The position numbers and the translations under genes were made by a program. 12,157 nucleotides of DNA, from contig JAGXNZ010000210.1 of the NCBI GenBank assembly GCA_019894655.1, positions 1 through 12,157 on the forward strand, read 5' to 3'. The stretch is from Promethearchaeota archaeon. GTDB lineage: Archaea > Asgardarchaeota > Lokiarchaeia > Sigynarchaeales > SOKP01. The number at the start of each line of letters is the position of its first letter. Positions within the stretch are counted from its first letter, which is position 1. The notes beneath the pieces were generated by a model, which had not been told where the DNA came from, did not search any database, and was given only the letters and a program-made list of their open reading frames with translations. Shown here piece after piece: positions 5,960-12,157 of this stretch.

Positions 5960-6628
5960 CTATCTCCTTTCTTTTACGTATCGGCCTCTCGATTCAATTA
6001 TTGAAATATTCTTTAAAATGTCTCTACACTCATTTTTTTTCTCTATCCCATATCCCTCTCGATATCCTTCAAGAAAAGCGTCAAAACAGATGGTAAAATC
6101 GCTTCCATGAGATGAAATCAAAACCCTCTTAAATAAATGTAGATCAGTGCTTTTATCCTCAATTGAATCAGAGTAGTCGTGTAAACCAAAATCAACGATA
6201 AATAATTTTTGAGTAGGGGTTAGGATTACATTACTTGTAGTAATATCACCATGAATGTGACCATTTTTATGTAAATACGCTATATTTTTTCCTATTTCTT
6301 TTAAGTAATGCACTTTCTTTGAAATAGTCAGCGAATATAAAATATCCTTTAATTTTTCACCTTTGATATATTTCATTACGATTGTCGAGTTTTTAGTATC
6401 AATTTCGTAGACAGGAGGAACTAACACGCCGTAATTTTTGACTTTGATTAACGCTTTAGCTTCGTTAAGAGTTCGATTATAGCAGAGATTTTTGTCTATT
6501 TGTTCTATTCGATATCCTTTAGGAATTCGCTTTTTAAAAACAGCTTCCTTTCCAAACCAAGACCCATAATAAAGACTAGCTTCTGCTCCTTTGTGAATTA
6601 ATTTTTCAATGATTATCTCATTCGACAA
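5960..6628 (-). CDS. bud32: Bud32 / PRPK-type kinase of the KEOPS complex
   Basis: 222 aa. Bud32 is an atypical small protein kinase/ATPase that activates Kae1 within KEOPS, which makes the universal t6A37 modification of ANN-decoding tRNAs. Seen: GAEASLYYG at 14-22, Lys32/33 in the lysine position, Glu56 (helix C), the catalytic loop HIHGDITTSNV at 124-134 (Asp128, Asn133), DFG at 146-148, and the C-terminal SRGRYVKERR, a Bud32 signature. The only fitting start is TTG at 6628. An AGGTG overlapping the kae1 stop codon lies 10 nt before it, so the two genes are probably translationally coupled. The gene follows kae1 by 13 bp; in many archaea the two are fused, here they are separate. Confidence 0.95.
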   Translation of the reverse strand: MSNEIIIEKLIHKGAEASLYYGSWFGKEAVFKKRIPKGYRIEQIDKNLCYNRTLNEAKALIKVKNYGVLVPPVYEIDTKNSTIVMKYIKGEKLKDILYSLTISKKVHYLKEIGKNIAYLHKNGHIHGDITTSNVILTPTQKLFIVDFGLHDYSDSIEDKSTDLHLFKRVLISSHGSDFTICFDAFLEGYREGYGIEKKNECRDILKNISIIESRGRYVKERR

Positions 6629-6641
6629 CTCAACGCAACAC

Positions 6642-7655
6642 CTAAGTTCTCCACGGGATTGTTATTTGATCCATTCGTTCTTTTGGATCGATCTGGGTTT
6701 CTGAAATGTTAGTACCTCCAATAGACTTATATCTTAAAATACCCGTCCACGCAATCATAGCTCCATTATCTCCTGCGTATTTTAGGGGTACAACCTCGAA
6801 CCTTGCACCATGCTCTTTACTGATGTACTTAATCATTTCTTGTAGTCGTTTATTAGCAGCCACTCCCCCTGTTAACAAGACTTCATTTTTTCCCGTATGA
6901 GCCAAAGCTCTTTCGGTCACTTCAGTAAGCATGGCAAACGCTGTTTCTTGAAGTGAATAAGCGACATCATTTAAGTTATATTTACTTTCATAATCCTTCG
7001 ATTCAATTAACCTTTTAGCCGCAGAATAAAGCCCAGAAAAGGATAGGTCCATACCTTTTACAACGTACGGTAAGTGTAAGTAGTTATCTGATTCACGGGC
7101 TAACGTTTCAACTTTTGGACCTCCAGGATGAGGTATCCCAACATCACGAGCAAATGAATCTATTAAATTACCAATGGGGATATCTAATGTTTCTCCAAAA
7201 ATTTGATAACGACCAGACTCATAAGCACTAATTATCGTATTTCCTCCTGAAACATATAACGTAAGGGGGTCTTCTATTTTGCACAAAAATCGTCCGATTT
7301 CAATGTGAGCGATACAATGATTTACAGCAACTATCGGTATTCCTAAAAGTTGGCTTAGCATTCTGGCAACATGAGCACCTATTTTTAGAATTGGTCCTAA
7401 ACCAGGGCTTTTACTAAATGCAACAAGATCAATTTCTTTAATTGAAATCGAAGCGTCTTCTAAAGCTTTATTGATTATTCCTATAAAATTGTTTAAATGT
7501 TGTTCCTTTACTAATATTGGGTGAATGCCTCCTTTTTCAGGAATAAACATGTCGTTCACTAAACTAAGAACTTTTCCACTGAATTCTACTATTCCAACAC
7601 TCCAAGTGTGTGCCGTGGATTCGATTCCAAGCGTTATTTTATTCCTCAAATTCAT
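6642..7655 (-). CDS. kae1: Kae1 / TsaD-family tRNA t6A threonylcarbamoyltransferase
   Basis: 337 aa, normal for archaeal Kae1. The enzyme transfers the threonylcarbamoyl group from threonylcarbamoyl-AMP to A37 of tRNA, working with Bud32, Cgi121 and Pcc1. ASKHA-fold motifs are complete: LGIESTAHTWSVG at 9-21; the metal-binding His113 and His117 in NHCIAHIE; SGGNT at 136-140; MDLSFSGL at 202-209; GGVAANKRL at 263-271; and YAGDNGAMIA at 293-302, with Asp296 as the third metal ligand. ATG at 7655 has an AGGCGA Shine-Dalgarno-like element about 9 nt upstream. It lies 87 bp downstream of rps27ae and 13 bp upstream of bud32, continuing the conserved S24e-S27ae-Kae1 order. Confidence 0.97.
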   Translation of the reverse strand: MNLRNKITLGIESTAHTWSVGIVEFSGKVLSLVNDMFIPEKGGIHPILVKEQHLNNFIGIINKALEDASISIKEIDLVAFSKSPGLGPILKIGAHVARMLSQLLGIPIVAVNHCIAHIEIGRFLCKIEDPLTLYVSGGNTIISAYESGRYQIFGETLDIPIGNLIDSFARDVGIPHPGGPKVETLARESDNYLHLPYVVKGMDLSFSGLYSAAKRLIESKDYESKYNLNDVAYSLQETAFAMLTEVTERALAHTGKNEVLLTGGVAANKRLQEMIKYISKEHGARFEVVPLKYAGDNGAMIAWTGILRYKSIGGTNISETQIDPKERMDQITIPWRT

Positions 7656-7742
7656 AGATTTCGCCTAAAATGCATATAGTTATGTTAATAAGTAAAATAA
7701 AAGAATTAATAAAATAGTAAGAAGAATTAATGCTGCTTATAT

Positions 7743-7964
7743 TCAAGCTGACTTAGTACGCTTTCGAGGAGTTCTTCTGCTTCGAGCGACGGTAGCCGCT
7801 CCTTTTTTTCCTTTCCTTTTAAAAACTGTGTATCCACAATTCCCGCATGAAGATCTATCGTAATGATCAGCAAGAAAATACGATGGTCCGCACTTGGGGC
7901 ACACACGATGAGTCCTTACTATTTTACCATCCTCGACAGTATAATATTTTGATGCGTTTGTCAT
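7743..7964 (-). CDS. rps27ae: Small ribosomal subunit protein eS31 / S27ae
   Basis: 73 aa. This is the archaeal counterpart of the ribosomal half of the eukaryal ubiquitin-S27a fusion; no ubiquitin domain is attached. The zinc ribbon is intact: Cys22-x2-Cys25 in [15 protein letters not shown] and Cys40-x2-Cys43 in [11 protein letters not shown]. Most archaeal homologues end soon after this motif, at about 50-65 aa. Here a basic tail of about 24 residues (50-73, rich in Arg, Lys, Ser, Thr and Ala) follows, presumably contacting rRNA. The start at 7964 is the only ATG that gives the usual [12 protein letters not shown]-terminus. It lies 26 bp downstream of rps24e in a conserved pair. Confidence 0.96.
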   Translation of the reverse strand: MTNASKYYTVEDGKIVRTHRVCPKCGPSYFLADHYDRSSCGNCGYTVFKRKGKKGAATVARSRRTPRKRTKSA

Positions 7965-7990
7965 AATAATTCATTTTTTAATAGGTAATA

Positions 7991-8347
7991 TTAATCGTAT
8001 TTAAATAGGTGCTTATATGGTTCTTTCCTCTTTTTTAACTTGTAAATCTCTGATCTTGTATCTTTTGGTAAATTCCTTACTTGAATGTGGAAGGGTTCAT
8101 AGAATTGAAGCTCCTGAGAATCTTGATAAATGTTTGCTAAACCAATATCATCCGAGCTACCAAATTGAGTTTGAATTTTTCGAATGATAGTGTAATTTTC
8201 TTTTGCGTTTTTTAAAGCTGCAATTTTTTTTTTAACTTCTAATCTATTTGGCGTGCTTGCTTCAAAATGTTCAATTCTAAATTTAACCTCAGTACGATCA
8301 ATTATAGGGTTTTTCTTCTCTTCTAAAATTTCAATATTGAACGACAT
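7991..8347 (-). CDS. rps24e: Small ribosomal subunit protein eS24
   Basis: 118 aa, slightly longer than the usual 100-ish archaeal S24e. Family blocks: NIEILEEKKNPIIDRTEVKF at about 4-23, the matching start of all S24e proteins; TPNRLEVKKKIAAL at about 32-45; and the tail segment RSEIYKLKKRKEPYKHL. The protein sits in the 30S body. ATG at 8347; a TATA-like TTTAAATTAAC on the minus strand lies about 36-46 bp upstream, next to copies of the sequence TAACTGAGAAT (see findings). It is first in the minus-strand set rps24e-rps27ae-kae1-bud32 and is divergent from the 71-aa membrane protein gene, where most archaea have the CoA kinase and spt4 genes reading in the same direction. Confidence 0.96.
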   Translation of the reverse strand: MSFNIEILEEKKNPIIDRTEVKFRIEHFEASTPNRLEVKKKIAALKNAKENYTIIRKIQTQFGSSDDIGLANIYQDSQELQFYEPFHIQVRNLPKDTRSEIYKLKKRKEPYKHLFKYD

Positions 8348-8464
8348 TTCGAGTCTTTTAACAATAGTTATTCTCAGTTAATCAGTTAATTTAAAGATAA
8401 TTCTGAGTTATAAAAGATTAAAAGAATATTAAAAAATAAAATTTTGCTTTTTCATTAGGAAACA
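8348..8464. promoter_or_regulatory. Divergent promoter region, rps24e and membrane protein gene
   Basis: 117 bp between two divergent starts. For rps24e (minus strand) TTTAAATTAAC is at about 8383-8393. ATTCTCAGTTA (8370-8380) and its near-copy ATTCTGAGTTA (8400-8410) are exactly 30 bp apart and flank that TATA box. For the plus-strand gene, A/T-rich TATA candidates lie at about 8420-8445, and an AGGA ribosome-binding site is at 8457-8460. All are motif calls. Confidence 0.45.
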
Positions 8465-8680
8465 ATGGTTGAACATATAAGGTCTGCTACGAAAGCAAGA
8501 GTTTTAATGCTCATCGAAATAACTCTAATATTTTTTATGCTCTTTACGTTTTTAACTCTGGGGAATATTTTAGTTGGAATCTACGCTTGGATCTTTATAA
8601 TTAGCTTATTATTATGGGTATTATTATTTATTGTAACAGTCAAACTCTTCTTAAAAACAAAGAGAATAAAACCGGAGTAA
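8465..8680 (+). CDS. Small two-TM membrane protein, unrecognised
   Basis: 71 aa, no family recognised. Two hydrophobic helices are obvious, at about residues 13-33 and 40-62, joined by a very short loop (GNILVG). Basic residues flank both ends (Lys10, Arg12; Lys60, KTKRIK at the C-terminus), so by the positive-inside rule both termini should face the cytoplasm. ATG at 8465 has AGGA 4 nt upstream. The stop lies 5 bp before the dephospho-CoA kinase ATG, and that gene's GGAG Shine-Dalgarno is inside this gene's last codons, so the two are very likely cotranscribed. It is not a standard member of this conserved archaeal cluster. A functional link to CoA synthesis is only suggested by position. 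Confidence 0.75.
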   Translation: MVEHIRSATKARVLMLIEITLIFFMLFTFLTLGNILVGIYAWIFIISLLLWVLLFIVTVKLFLKTKRIKPE

Positions 8681-8685
8681 AAAAA

Positions 8686-9267
8686 ATGAATGAAAATTTA
8701 AAGATTCCCCCGAATGAAAGGCACAAGTTCTCTCAGCCGTTAGGCAAATTATACGCTGGAACCCGAGAAGAAACGATAGTTGAAGTAAAAAACGCTATAA
8801 AAGAATATATAAAGAAAGGGTTTAAAGTATCTGTTTATTTAGTTGGTGACATTGTAACACAAGATTTCCTCGCTAGTAACTTTTTAAAATCCCTAATATC
8901 GCTCTGTATTGTAGACGAAAAAACTCAAAGAAGCCAGATTAAGATTGCAATTGAGGAATTTTTCGAGGAAATTATTGAATTTGAAAACCCTGAAGGAGGG
9001 ATAAAGAAAGAAAGTTTTAAGCTTTTAAATGACATAGTTAAATCCAAAAAGAGAACATTATTGAAAGTTATTAATGGGGAAGAGGATTTACTCGTCTTAC
9101 CGCTAGTTTTAAGCATCGTTCTCAACGACAAAATAAAGAACTTAGTCTTTTACGGTCAACCACCTCTCACGGATTCAAAGAAAACAATCCCAGAAGGAAT
9201 CGTTATGGTTGATGTTGAGAAAAAAATTCAAAAAGTAGTAGATAAATTCGTAGGAATTATGATGTAA
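8686..9267 (+). CDS. GTP-dependent dephospho-CoA kinase (DUF359 family)
   Basis: 193 aa from the ATG at 8686, chosen because GGAG at 8674-8677 sits 8 nt upstream and because an upstream in-frame ATG would only read through the neighbour. The archaeal enzyme phosphorylates the 3'-hydroxyl of dephospho-CoA with GTP, the last step of CoA synthesis; it is unrelated to bacterial CoaE. Visible motifs: FSQPLGKLYAG near the N-terminus; VYLVGDIVTQDFL; LCIVDEKTQRS; NGEEDLLVLPLVL; and YGQPPLTDSKKTIPEGIVMV. In many homologues YGQP runs almost directly into EGIV; here about ten residues separate them. The gene normally lies between spt4 and rps24e on their strand; here it is inverted and convergent with spt4 (38-bp gap). 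Confidence 0.92.
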   Translation: MNENLKIPPNERHKFSQPLGKLYAGTREETIVEVKNAIKEYIKKGFKVSVYLVGDIVTQDFLASNFLKSLISLCIVDEKTQRSQIKIAIEEFFEEIIEFENPEGGIKKESFKLLNDIVKSKKRTLLKVINGEEDLLVLPLVLSIVLNDKIKNLVFYGQPPLTDSKKTIPEGIVMVDVEKKIQKVVDKFVGIMM

Positions 9268-9305
9268 TATTTAATAGACAAAAATTATTCACGTAAAAGC
9301 CTAGC

Positions 9306-9500
9306 TTATCGAACTCTTAAAGCATATTTTCCAGGAAAATGGATTTTAAGATAACTCGCCATTTCCGAGTTTTTCGGATCAATGATTATGACTTCGCCTG
9401 TGTAGTCTTCACTAAGGCTATGTGTTTTACATTTTGGACAAACTGTCTGATTTTTGGTCATCAAATGGCAATTTTTACAGGCCTTTTCGAGTTTTTTCAT
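9306..9500 (-). CDS. spt4: Transcription elongation factor Spt4 (RpoE2)
   Basis: 64 aa, normal size. Spt4 pairs with Spt5 to clamp RNA polymerase on DNA and raise processivity. The zinc finger is complete: Cys8-x2-Cys11 in KACKNCHLM and Cys21-x2-Cys24 in TVCPKCK. The following YTGEVIIIDPKNSEMASYLKI and C-terminal GKYALRVR are standard family features. ATG at 9500 is 3 bp after the rpoE1 stop, so the two genes are surely one operon and probably translationally coupled. This rpoE1-spt4 pair is one of the most conserved in archaea. It is convergent with the inverted CoA kinase gene. Confidence 0.97.
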   Translation of the reverse strand: MKKLEKACKNCHLMTKNQTVCPKCKTHSLSEDYTGEVIIIDPKNSEMASYLKIHFPGKYALRVR

Positions 9501-9503
9501 TAT

Positions 9504-10109
9504 TTATTCCTCGCTAACTTCCTCTTCCTCTGAAGCTTTTAATTTTTTGGCCTCGATATTCGCATATTCTTCTTCAACATCAGCTGCAATCCAATCGAGT
9601 TTTCCTAAATATTTCTGCCTCATCGTTAAACCAAGTTTCCCGCTACGCCCAGTGCCTAATGAAACAGCGATCACTTTAGTCCTTACTTCATTATTGACTT
9701 CAAGTATTTTCCCCGTTTCTTTGCCTATAAATCGATTTCCTACTTGTTCATACGATATATAATCGTCGCAAATTTGGGAAACATGAACCAATCCATCTAA
9801 TGGGCCAAGTCGGCAAAAAGCTCCAAAATCAACCAATTCTACGACTTCTCCCTCCACCACTTCACCAAGACTTGGTTTAAATGAGAGAACGGTAAACTCA
9901 ACTTGGTGGAAAGTGTTAGCATTGCCAGGAATGATGATACCGGGGCCAACATCAAGTACATCAACGATTGCAATAATAAATCCAAAATCTCTAGTAATAA
10001 TACCCTCGTATTCCTCGCTTAGAATAATTCTTGCGCTGGTTTCCTTGGGTTGACCGAATAAAAATGGGGGTATCTCACATTTAGATGTTAGGGAATAAAG
10101 CTTAAACAT
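9504..10109 (-). CDS. rpoE1: DNA-directed RNA polymerase subunit E' (Rpo7)
   Basis: 201 aa, slightly above the usual 180-190. Rpo7 (Rpb7 homologue) forms the stalk of archaeal RNA polymerase with Rpo4, and helps open the promoter and bind the nascent RNA. Residues 1-78 are the N-terminal stalk domain, including the family stretch VLDVGPGIIIPGNANTFHQVEF (spelled across residues 51-72). Residues about 82-165 form an S1/OB RNA-binding domain: GEVVEGEVVELVDFGAF, then GLVHVSQI, ending GKLGLTMRQKYLG. The extra length is an acidic tail (KASEEEEVSEE). ATG at 10109 has a TATA candidate about 28 bp upstream, consistent with a leaderless mRNA. spt4 follows after 3 bp. Confidence 0.97.
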   Translation of the reverse strand: MFKLYSLTSKCEIPPFLFGQPKETSARIILSEEYEGIITRDFGFIIAIVDVLDVGPGIIIPGNANTFHQVEFTVLSFKPSLGEVVEGEVVELVDFGAFCRLGPLDGLVHVSQICDDYISYEQVGNRFIGKETGKILEVNNEVRTKVIAVSLGTGRSGKLGLTMRQKYLGKLDWIAADVEEEYANIEAKKLKASEEEEVSEE

Positions 10110-10423
10110 TTCAATAAACCCGTTATTCTCGTTAATTTATAGTAAATAATAGTTAATATTACTAAAGTAAATTAAGCATAAAATTAATATTTTATGGAAA
10201 GAAAGAAAGAAAGAAAAAAAACAAAACAACACAAATAACCTCAAACTTCAAACGAAACTCAAATGATCGAAAGCGAATCCTTTATAAGAAATATGATTAT
10301 GATCTATTAGCAATTCATACACAAAAGAAATTTTTTTGTAGGGTTTTCTTAAAAAAAGATAATTTTGACTAATTAAAATAGTAATTTTGAAGGTCTTAGA
10401 CTTGAATAGAGATAGAATATGAT
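10110..10423. other. Intergenic region with a (GAAA)5 tract
   Basis: 314 bp between two minus-strand genes. The right-hand part is the 3' region of the Roadblock transcript; the left holds the rpoE1 promoter. A purine tract of five GAAA units lies at 10197-10216, followed by a run of A and then a CA-rich stretch to about 10260. On the minus strand this gives T-rich sequence suited to terminating the Roadblock transcript. No convincing gene: frames here are low-complexity. Confidence 0.5.
10122..10140 (-). promoter_or_regulatory. Promoter of rpoE1-spt4
   Basis: On the minus strand, TATAAATTAAC runs directly into GAGAATAAC (10122-10140), about 13-31 bp before the ATG. The TATA-to-ATG distance predicts a leaderless or near-leaderless mRNA. 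The same two elements (TTTAAATTAAC and GAGAATAAC) recur, with different spacing, upstream of rps24e. Confidence 0.5.
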
Positions 10424-10789
10424 TTAAATCAATTGAGCTATTTTTTCGCATGTCCTCCTGCAATCTAACAGGATTAACCCGAGTCGAACTTCTTTAGTTG
10501 TAGAAACGGTCAAAACCGCGTTTGGACCCGCCTGCATGACGAGTAAATATCCACTAGAGCCTTTTATATATAACTGGTCAAATGAGCCTTTGGCCATCTC
10601 TATAATAGCCCTTTCGGATAAGGAGAGTAAAGCAGCTGTCATCGCGGCAATTCTCGTCTCGTCAACGCCTTGGGGGAGCGCAGAAGCAATAGGAAGGCCT
10701 TCAGCAGACACTATAGCAGCAGATTTTACTTCTGGAATTGCTCCAAGTAATTTTTTTAAAAGATCATCCAAGGTTTCGACAGACTCCAT
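10424..10789 (-). CDS. Roadblock/LC7 (MglB-like) domain protein
   Basis: 121 aa from the ATG at 10789. GTG at 10792 and TTG at 10798 are alternatives, and a GGAG at 10802-10805 fits the GTG (9 nt) or ATG (12 nt) best. The whole protein is a single Roadblock/LC7 domain: an N-terminal helix (LDDLLKKLLGAIPEV), strand-turn-strand SAAIVSAEGLPIASALP, a central amphipathic helix (ETRIAAMTAALLSLSERAIIEM), strands around QLYIKGSSGYLLVMQAG and NAVLTVSTT, and a C-terminal helix. Such proteins dimerise and bind Ras-like or MglA-type small GTPases, or act as subunits of GTPase-regulating complexes. They are especially abundant in Asgard archaea. No GTPase gene is adjacent, so the partner is unknown. Domain call very sure; role inferred. 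Confidence 0.92.
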   Translation of the reverse strand: MESVETLDDLLKKLLGAIPEVKSAAIVSAEGLPIASALPQGVDETRIAAMTAALLSLSERAIIEMAKGSFDQLYIKGSSGYLLVMQAGPNAVLTVSTTKEVRLGLILLDCRRTCEKIAQLI

Positions 10790-10801
10790 CACTGACAATT
10801 T

Positions 10802-10843
10802 CTCCTTCGCTGTAAATATTAAATATTATTAGATAAATATAAT
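10802..10843 (-). promoter_or_regulatory. Promoter and SD of the Roadblock gene
   Basis: Minus-strand ATTATATTTATC (10832-10843) is a TATA candidate that predicts transcription start near 10812. GGAG at 10802-10805 would then be in a short leader before the ATG at 10789. Confidence 0.4.
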
Positions 10844-11070
10844 AGAATAGAATACAATTGAGATTATTTTTAACTTATAATTAAAATAGATTTATAGTAT
10901 TTATTTATTTATTTTTTATTCGTTCTATATATTAAAATCTTGTATATTAATGATTTATTAAAGTTTATAATATGTGGATAAAGATAATATATGGTTAAAC
11001 CACTCAGTGAAAATGATATTGGTCTTCTTATTTTTGCAATAAAAGTAAAAGACATAACACTATTTCTTGG

Positions 11071-11103
11071 GTTTGACTCAAATTTTGTTCAAGTTTGACT
11101 CAA
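11071..11103. repeat. GTTTGACTCAA direct repeat, 22-bp period (putative operator)
   Basis: GTTTGACTCAA occurs at 11071-11081 and again at 11093-11103, start to start 22 bp, two helical turns. Each copy is itself nearly palindromic (TTTGA-C-TCAAA in the first), and the middle holds a related TTG-TT-CAA. The block ends 15 bp before the TATA box at 11119, the position expected for a transcription factor site. Sequence direct; function inferred. Confidence 0.6.
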
Positions 11104-11118
11104 TTTTAAAGTTAAATG

Positions 11119-11126
11119 TATAAATA
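11119..11126 (+). promoter_or_regulatory. TATA box of the dolichol-kinase-like gene
   Basis: TATAAATA, a strong archaeal TATA match, lies 63-70 bp before the ATG at 11189. It predicts a start around 11146-11150 and a leader of about 40 nt. Confidence 0.55.
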
Positions 11127-11188
11127 AAAGAATAATTAATTGATGATTAATTATAAAAATAATTAAAATCACCAATTATGTTGCTATT

Positions 11189-12157
11189 ATGGATTATTGG
11201 GTTTTTGTAGAGAATCTTTATAACACAACTTTTACGCTATTTTTCTTCGTTCTAATGAGTTTGATGTATTATATAGGAGTGAAGGGTTATAGAGCCAAAA
11301 ACTCTTATGGTGGAATTTCCTCGATTCTATGTGGGGTATGCTACTTAGTTTTTGGATATTTTAACTCGGTAGTTGGATTTTTTACATACCCTTATATGGG
11401 ATTTATGGTATGGTGGATTGGAATGATTCTTGTGGCGAACCTCATCTTCACAACTATTATTAGGGTTGATATCAAGAGGATGAGGAGAGAAGCAGATAAT
11501 AGTGAGGTGGGGTTAAAAAAAGATTCGATCTTAAGAAGATACATCAGAAGGATGACCCAAGAAAATCCCTATAAAGATGATATCCCTTTTAAAATGGAGT
11601 TAATTCGAAAAAGTTTCCATCTTTCAGGTTTGTTAATACTTATCGCGTTCTTTGGATTTCTATCATTACCTCCAGTGACCTCTTTAGTAAACGACGGAAT
11701 TATCACCATGATCCAACAGCTTGAGCCTTCTTATAAATTATTATGGGGCGACCTTACTAATTATCCTTTTGGATTTGGAGATTTTCAAGCGGTTGTTGAG
11801 ATTACTATGTTTGCATTAATTGGTGCTTTAGCGTTTGTTATTGTATCAGACATAATTCGAATCGTTTGGGGGCCTGAATATTCAATTTTTAATTTTTTAA
11901 CTAAATCTATGTTGAGAAACAAAGAAATGAACGCTGCGGGACCACAAATTTACATCATTACGGGTTTTATCTTTTCCTATATGTTATATATGGCTGGTAT
12001 CATTCACATTTTCATTTTTTTTGCTGGAATCCTTATAGCATGTTTAGCTGACGCTACTGCTGCAATCATTGGAAAAAGATATGGAAAACATAAGATTATA
12101 CTTAGAAATGGGGAAGTTAAATCTATAGAGGGCTTTGTTGCGGGCGTTTTAGTAGCC
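11189..12157 (+). CDS. Dolichol kinase / CTP-transferase-like membrane protein (3' end beyond window)
   Basis: ATG at 11189, open for 323 codons to the window edge, so the C-terminus is missing. A multi-pass membrane protein: hydrophobic segments at about 12-30, 44-64, 70-91, 145-160, 203-222 and 252-286. Three motifs point to the SEC59/DGK1 family, which uses CTP to phosphorylate polyprenols or diacylglycerol and is related to CDP-diglyceride synthases: ELIRKSFHLSG at 137-147 (the R-K-x-x-H motif), LADATAAIIGKRYGK at 286-300, and KSIEG at 311-315. The first 130 residues, three helices plus a charged loop, are an N-terminal extension before the usual start of the domain. A likely role is in polyprenyl-phosphate or archaeal lipid metabolism; the exact substrate cannot be told. 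It could be controlled through the direct repeat at 11071-11103. Confidence 0.85.
   Translation, partial: MDYWVFVENLYNTTFTLFFFVLMSLMYYIGVKGYRAKNSYGGISSILCGVCYLVFGYFNSVVGFFTYPYMGFMVWWIGMILVANLIFTTIIRVDIKRMRREADNSEVGLKKDSILRRYIRRMTQENPYKDDIPFKMELIRKSFHLSGLLILIAFFGFLSLPPVTSLVNDGIITMIQQLEPSYKLLWGDLTNYPFGFGDFQAVVEITMFALIGALAFVIVSDIIRIVWGPEYSIFNFLTKSMLRNKEMNAAGPQIYIITGFIFSYMLYMAGIIHIFIFFAGILIACLADATAAIIGKRYGKHKIILRNGEVKSIEGFVAGVLVA

Larger units (their letters stand above)
10844..11188. other. Very AT-rich intergenic region upstream of the dolichol-kinase-like gene
   Basis: About 345 bp. The part up to roughly 10990 is low-complexity A/T, including a TTTA/TATT repeat near 10895-10910. A 35-codon plus-strand frame (ATG 10991, TGA 11096-11098) has a TATA-like TTTATAATAT about 20-27 bp upstream, but its product matches nothing I know and it runs into the repeat described below. 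Positions 11071-11126 hold the direct repeats and TATA box of the next gene (separate entries). Confidence 0.5.

Noticed and set aside
8614..8685. N-terminal extension of the CoA kinase from an upstream ATG
   Set aside because: It lies inside the membrane protein gene in another frame, whereas the ATG at 8686 has a good SD and gives the family-like length.
9339..9762. Plus-strand frames antisense to spt4 and rpoE1
   Set aside because: Shadows of two very well-conserved genes; Phe/Ser-rich translations typical of antisense frames.
10197..10216. (GAAA)5 tract as a functional repeat
   Set aside because: Short purine microsatellite in intergenic DNA; no CRISPR-like spacing and no second copy.
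10248..10463. Minus-strand 71-codon frame overlapping the end of the Roadblock gene, with an apparent AGGAGG before its ATG
   Set aside because: The AGGAGG is simply two Arg codons of the Roadblock protein; the product is an A/T-driven mix of Ile, Lys, Phe and Asn with no recognisable domain.
10991..11098. 35-codon plus-strand small ORF
   Set aside because: Has a TATA-like element but no homology I can see; overlaps the direct repeat that looks like a regulatory site of the next gene. Not called as a gene.

Overview
This window comes from an AT-rich archaeal genome. Archaeal identity is secure: it carries archaeal/eukaryal-type ribosomal proteins (S6e, L24e, L7Ae, S28e, S24e, S27ae), RNA polymerase subunits (RpoN, RpoE1), Spt4, the Kae1/Bud32 pair and the archaeal GTP-dependent dephospho-CoA kinase. 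A free-standing Roadblock/LC7 protein and a possible gelsolin-like protein, in a low-GC genome, suggest an Asgard (Lokiarchaeia-like) archaeon. That finer placement is inference.

Layout. 1-373 (-): start of a formaldehyde-activating enzyme gene (fae), cut by the window edge. 587-886 (+): an unrecognised 99-aa protein, which overlaps by 4 bp the tail of a convergent B12-binding/radical SAM protein (883-2229, -). Upstream of that gene, on the same strand, is a 273-aa protein with a gelsolin-like N-terminal stretch (2283-3104, -). 3275-3898 (+): rps6e-rpl24e pair. 3991-4436 (+): a small flavodoxin broken by a single-base frameshift. 4487-4687 (-): rpoN. 4832-5463 (+): rpl7ae-rps28e pair. 5485-5652 (-): small ribbon-helix-helix regulator.

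5960-10109 is a rearranged version of a classic archaeal cluster. Minus-strand genes rpoE1-spt4 lie on one side and rps24e-rps27ae-kae1-bud32 on the other. The dephospho-CoA kinase gene, normally co-directional between spt4 and rps24e, is here on the plus strand. It sits behind a 71-aa two-TM membrane protein not seen in the standard cluster. 10424-10789 (-): Roadblock/LC7 protein. 11189-12157 (+): start of a multi-pass dolichol-kinase/CTP-transferase-like membrane enzyme, cut by the window edge, with a striking 22-bp-spaced direct repeat upstream of its TATA box.

The genes are mostly housekeeping: translation, transcription, t6A tRNA modification, CoA synthesis and C1 metabolism. The less ordinary items are the inverted membrane-protein/CoA-kinase block, the gelsolin-like protein, the orphan with a palindrome at its predicted transcription start, the frameshifted flavodoxin, and the putative operator of the dolichol-kinase-like gene. 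I found no tRNA, rRNA, CRISPR array, insertion sequence or convincing new multi-gene system.
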